A stretch of DNA of 5,754 bases, taken from positions 1,549 through 7,302 of the forward strand of contig JAJZRT010000182.1 in assembly GCA_021802595.1 (NCBI GenBank), in the 5' to 3' direction. Of this stretch, positions 5,181 to 5,754 are shown one piece after another (positions within the stretch are counted from its first letter, which is position 1; each line of letters starts with the position of its first letter). The DNA is from Pseudomonadota bacterium. Its GTDB lineage: Bacteria > Pseudomonadota > Gammaproteobacteria > Burkholderiales > Thiobacillaceae. The notes under the pieces were generated by a model. The model was not told where the DNA came from, did not search any database, and worked only from the letters and a program-made list of their open reading frames with translations. The position numbers and the translations under genes are program-made.

Positions 5181-5754
5181 ATGAGCCTGACCACCCAGCA
5201 ACTCTCCCTCCACGCCGGCACCCGCACGCTGGTCGATGCGCTCGACCTCGCGCTCGAACCCGGCGAAGTGCTCGGCATCCTCGGCGCCAACGGCGCCGGC
5301 AAGTCGACGCTGCTGGCGGTGCTGGCCGGGCTTACCCTTCCCGCGTCGGGGCAGGTCATGCTCGACGGTCAGCCGGTGGCCGGCCTGCCGCCGCTCACCC
5401 GCGCGCAGCACATCGGCCTCTTGCCGCAGGGCGACGAAGGCGAGTTCTTCGGCTGCGTGGCCGACTTTGTAGCGCTTGGGCGCTACCCGTTCAGGGAAAC
5501 ATTGAACCCGTCCTTCGACAAGCTCAGGACGAACGGCATGGCAGACCTTGCCCACTGTCTCGCCGCCTGGGAACTCACCGACCTCGCCCACCGCCCGCTC
5601 GGCACCCTCTCCGGCGGCGAGCGCCAGCGCGCGCGGCTGGCGCAGCTCGCGGTGCAGGCGCCGCGCATCGCGCTGCTCGACGAGCCGCTGACCCATCTCG
5701 ACCCGGCGCACCAGGCCCGGCTGCTGGCGTGGGCACGCAGCGAGGCCGACGCCG
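5181..5754 (+). CDS. FecE/BtuD-type ABC transporter ATPase (3' end outside window)
   Basis: The first 191 codons of an ABC ATPase run open to the right edge. Walker A is GANGAGKST (35-43), the Q-loop is LLPQ (Q83), the signature is LSGGERQ (143-149), Walker B is IALLDEP (163-169) and the D-loop is THLD (171-174). FVALGRYP (96-103) is typical of FecE/FhuC/BtuD ATPases that power BtuC/FecCD permeases, so its partner is the permease at 2438-3364. All catalytic residues seen are intact; the H-loop lies beyond the window. The ATG at 5181 is chosen because MSLTTQQLSLHAGTR gives a normal family N-terminus. No good ribosome site or promoter is visible in the 89 bp before it. Residues about 106-119 come from a dispersed repeat inserted in frame between GRYP and the signature, in a region that varies in the family. 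Confidence 0.92.
   Translation, partial: MSLTTQQLSLHAGTRTLVDALDLALEPGEVLGILGANGAGKSTLLAVLAGLTLPASGQVMLDGQPVAGLPPLTRAQHIGLLPQGDEGEFFGCVADFVALGRYPFRETLNPSFDKLRTNGMADLAHCLAAWELTDLAHRPLGTLSGGERQRARLAQLAVQAPRIALLDEPLTHLDPAHQARLLAWARSEADA
5495..5538 (-). repeat. Short-form repeat copy embedded in frame in the ABC ATPase gene
   Basis: Its reverse complement matches 1540-1583 at 39 of 44 positions, and the 27-nt core (5510-5536) is identical to 1542-1568. Read in the gene's frame it encodes [14 protein letters not shown], at residues about 106-119. The frame is open on both sides and the signature and Walker B motifs follow normally. Confidence 0.85.

Overview
The window looks like chromosomal DNA from a GC-rich proteobacterium. 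The coding regions at both ends are strongly G/C at third positions. The gene content is a cbb3-oxidase maturation pair, a DsbA-like protein, a lipoprotein cyclophilin and a FecCD-type metallophore importer. Short intergenic repeats built around a TCCTGAGCnTGTCGAAGGA-like core occur throughout. From memory, such repeats and their translated peptide FDKLRTNG are common in Beta- and Gammaproteobacteria. I favour a betaproteobacterium but cannot prove it from this sequence. Everything of note except the inverted repeat copies lies on the + strand.

Layout. (1) Positions 3-744: the 3' end of a heavy-metal P-type ATPase followed by ccoS. CcoS identifies the ATPase as CcoI, the copper exporter used to build cbb3 cytochrome c oxidase. 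(2) 796-1419: a cytoplasmic DsbA/FrnE-like thioredoxin-fold protein. (3) 1420-1727: a gene-free stretch filled with nested inverted copies of the repeat, ending in a plausible promoter. (4) 1728-2429: a cyclophilin with a lipoprotein signal, whose last ~20 codons are a repeat copy. (5) 2438-3364: a BtuC/FecCD-type permease that starts at a non-standard codon just after that repeat. (6) 3365-5180: an interpolated accessory segment carrying another repeat copy, a TumE-TumA-type toxin-antitoxin pair behind a 49-bp dyad promoter, and two unrecognised genes of visibly lower GC. (7) 5181 to the end: the BtuD/FecE-type ATPase that should directly follow the permease. It has a repeat copy embedded in frame.

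How the genes work together. CcoI and CcoS act in cbb3 oxidase copper loading. The permease and ATPase form the inner-membrane core of a cobalamin, haem or siderophore importer, and are separated here by about 1.8 kb of accessory DNA. The toxin-antitoxin pair is a self-contained autoregulated module. The most interesting signals are the long dyad operator with an apparently leaderless toxin start, and one repeat family that appears as intergenic hairpins, as a protein C-terminal tail and as an internal protein loop.
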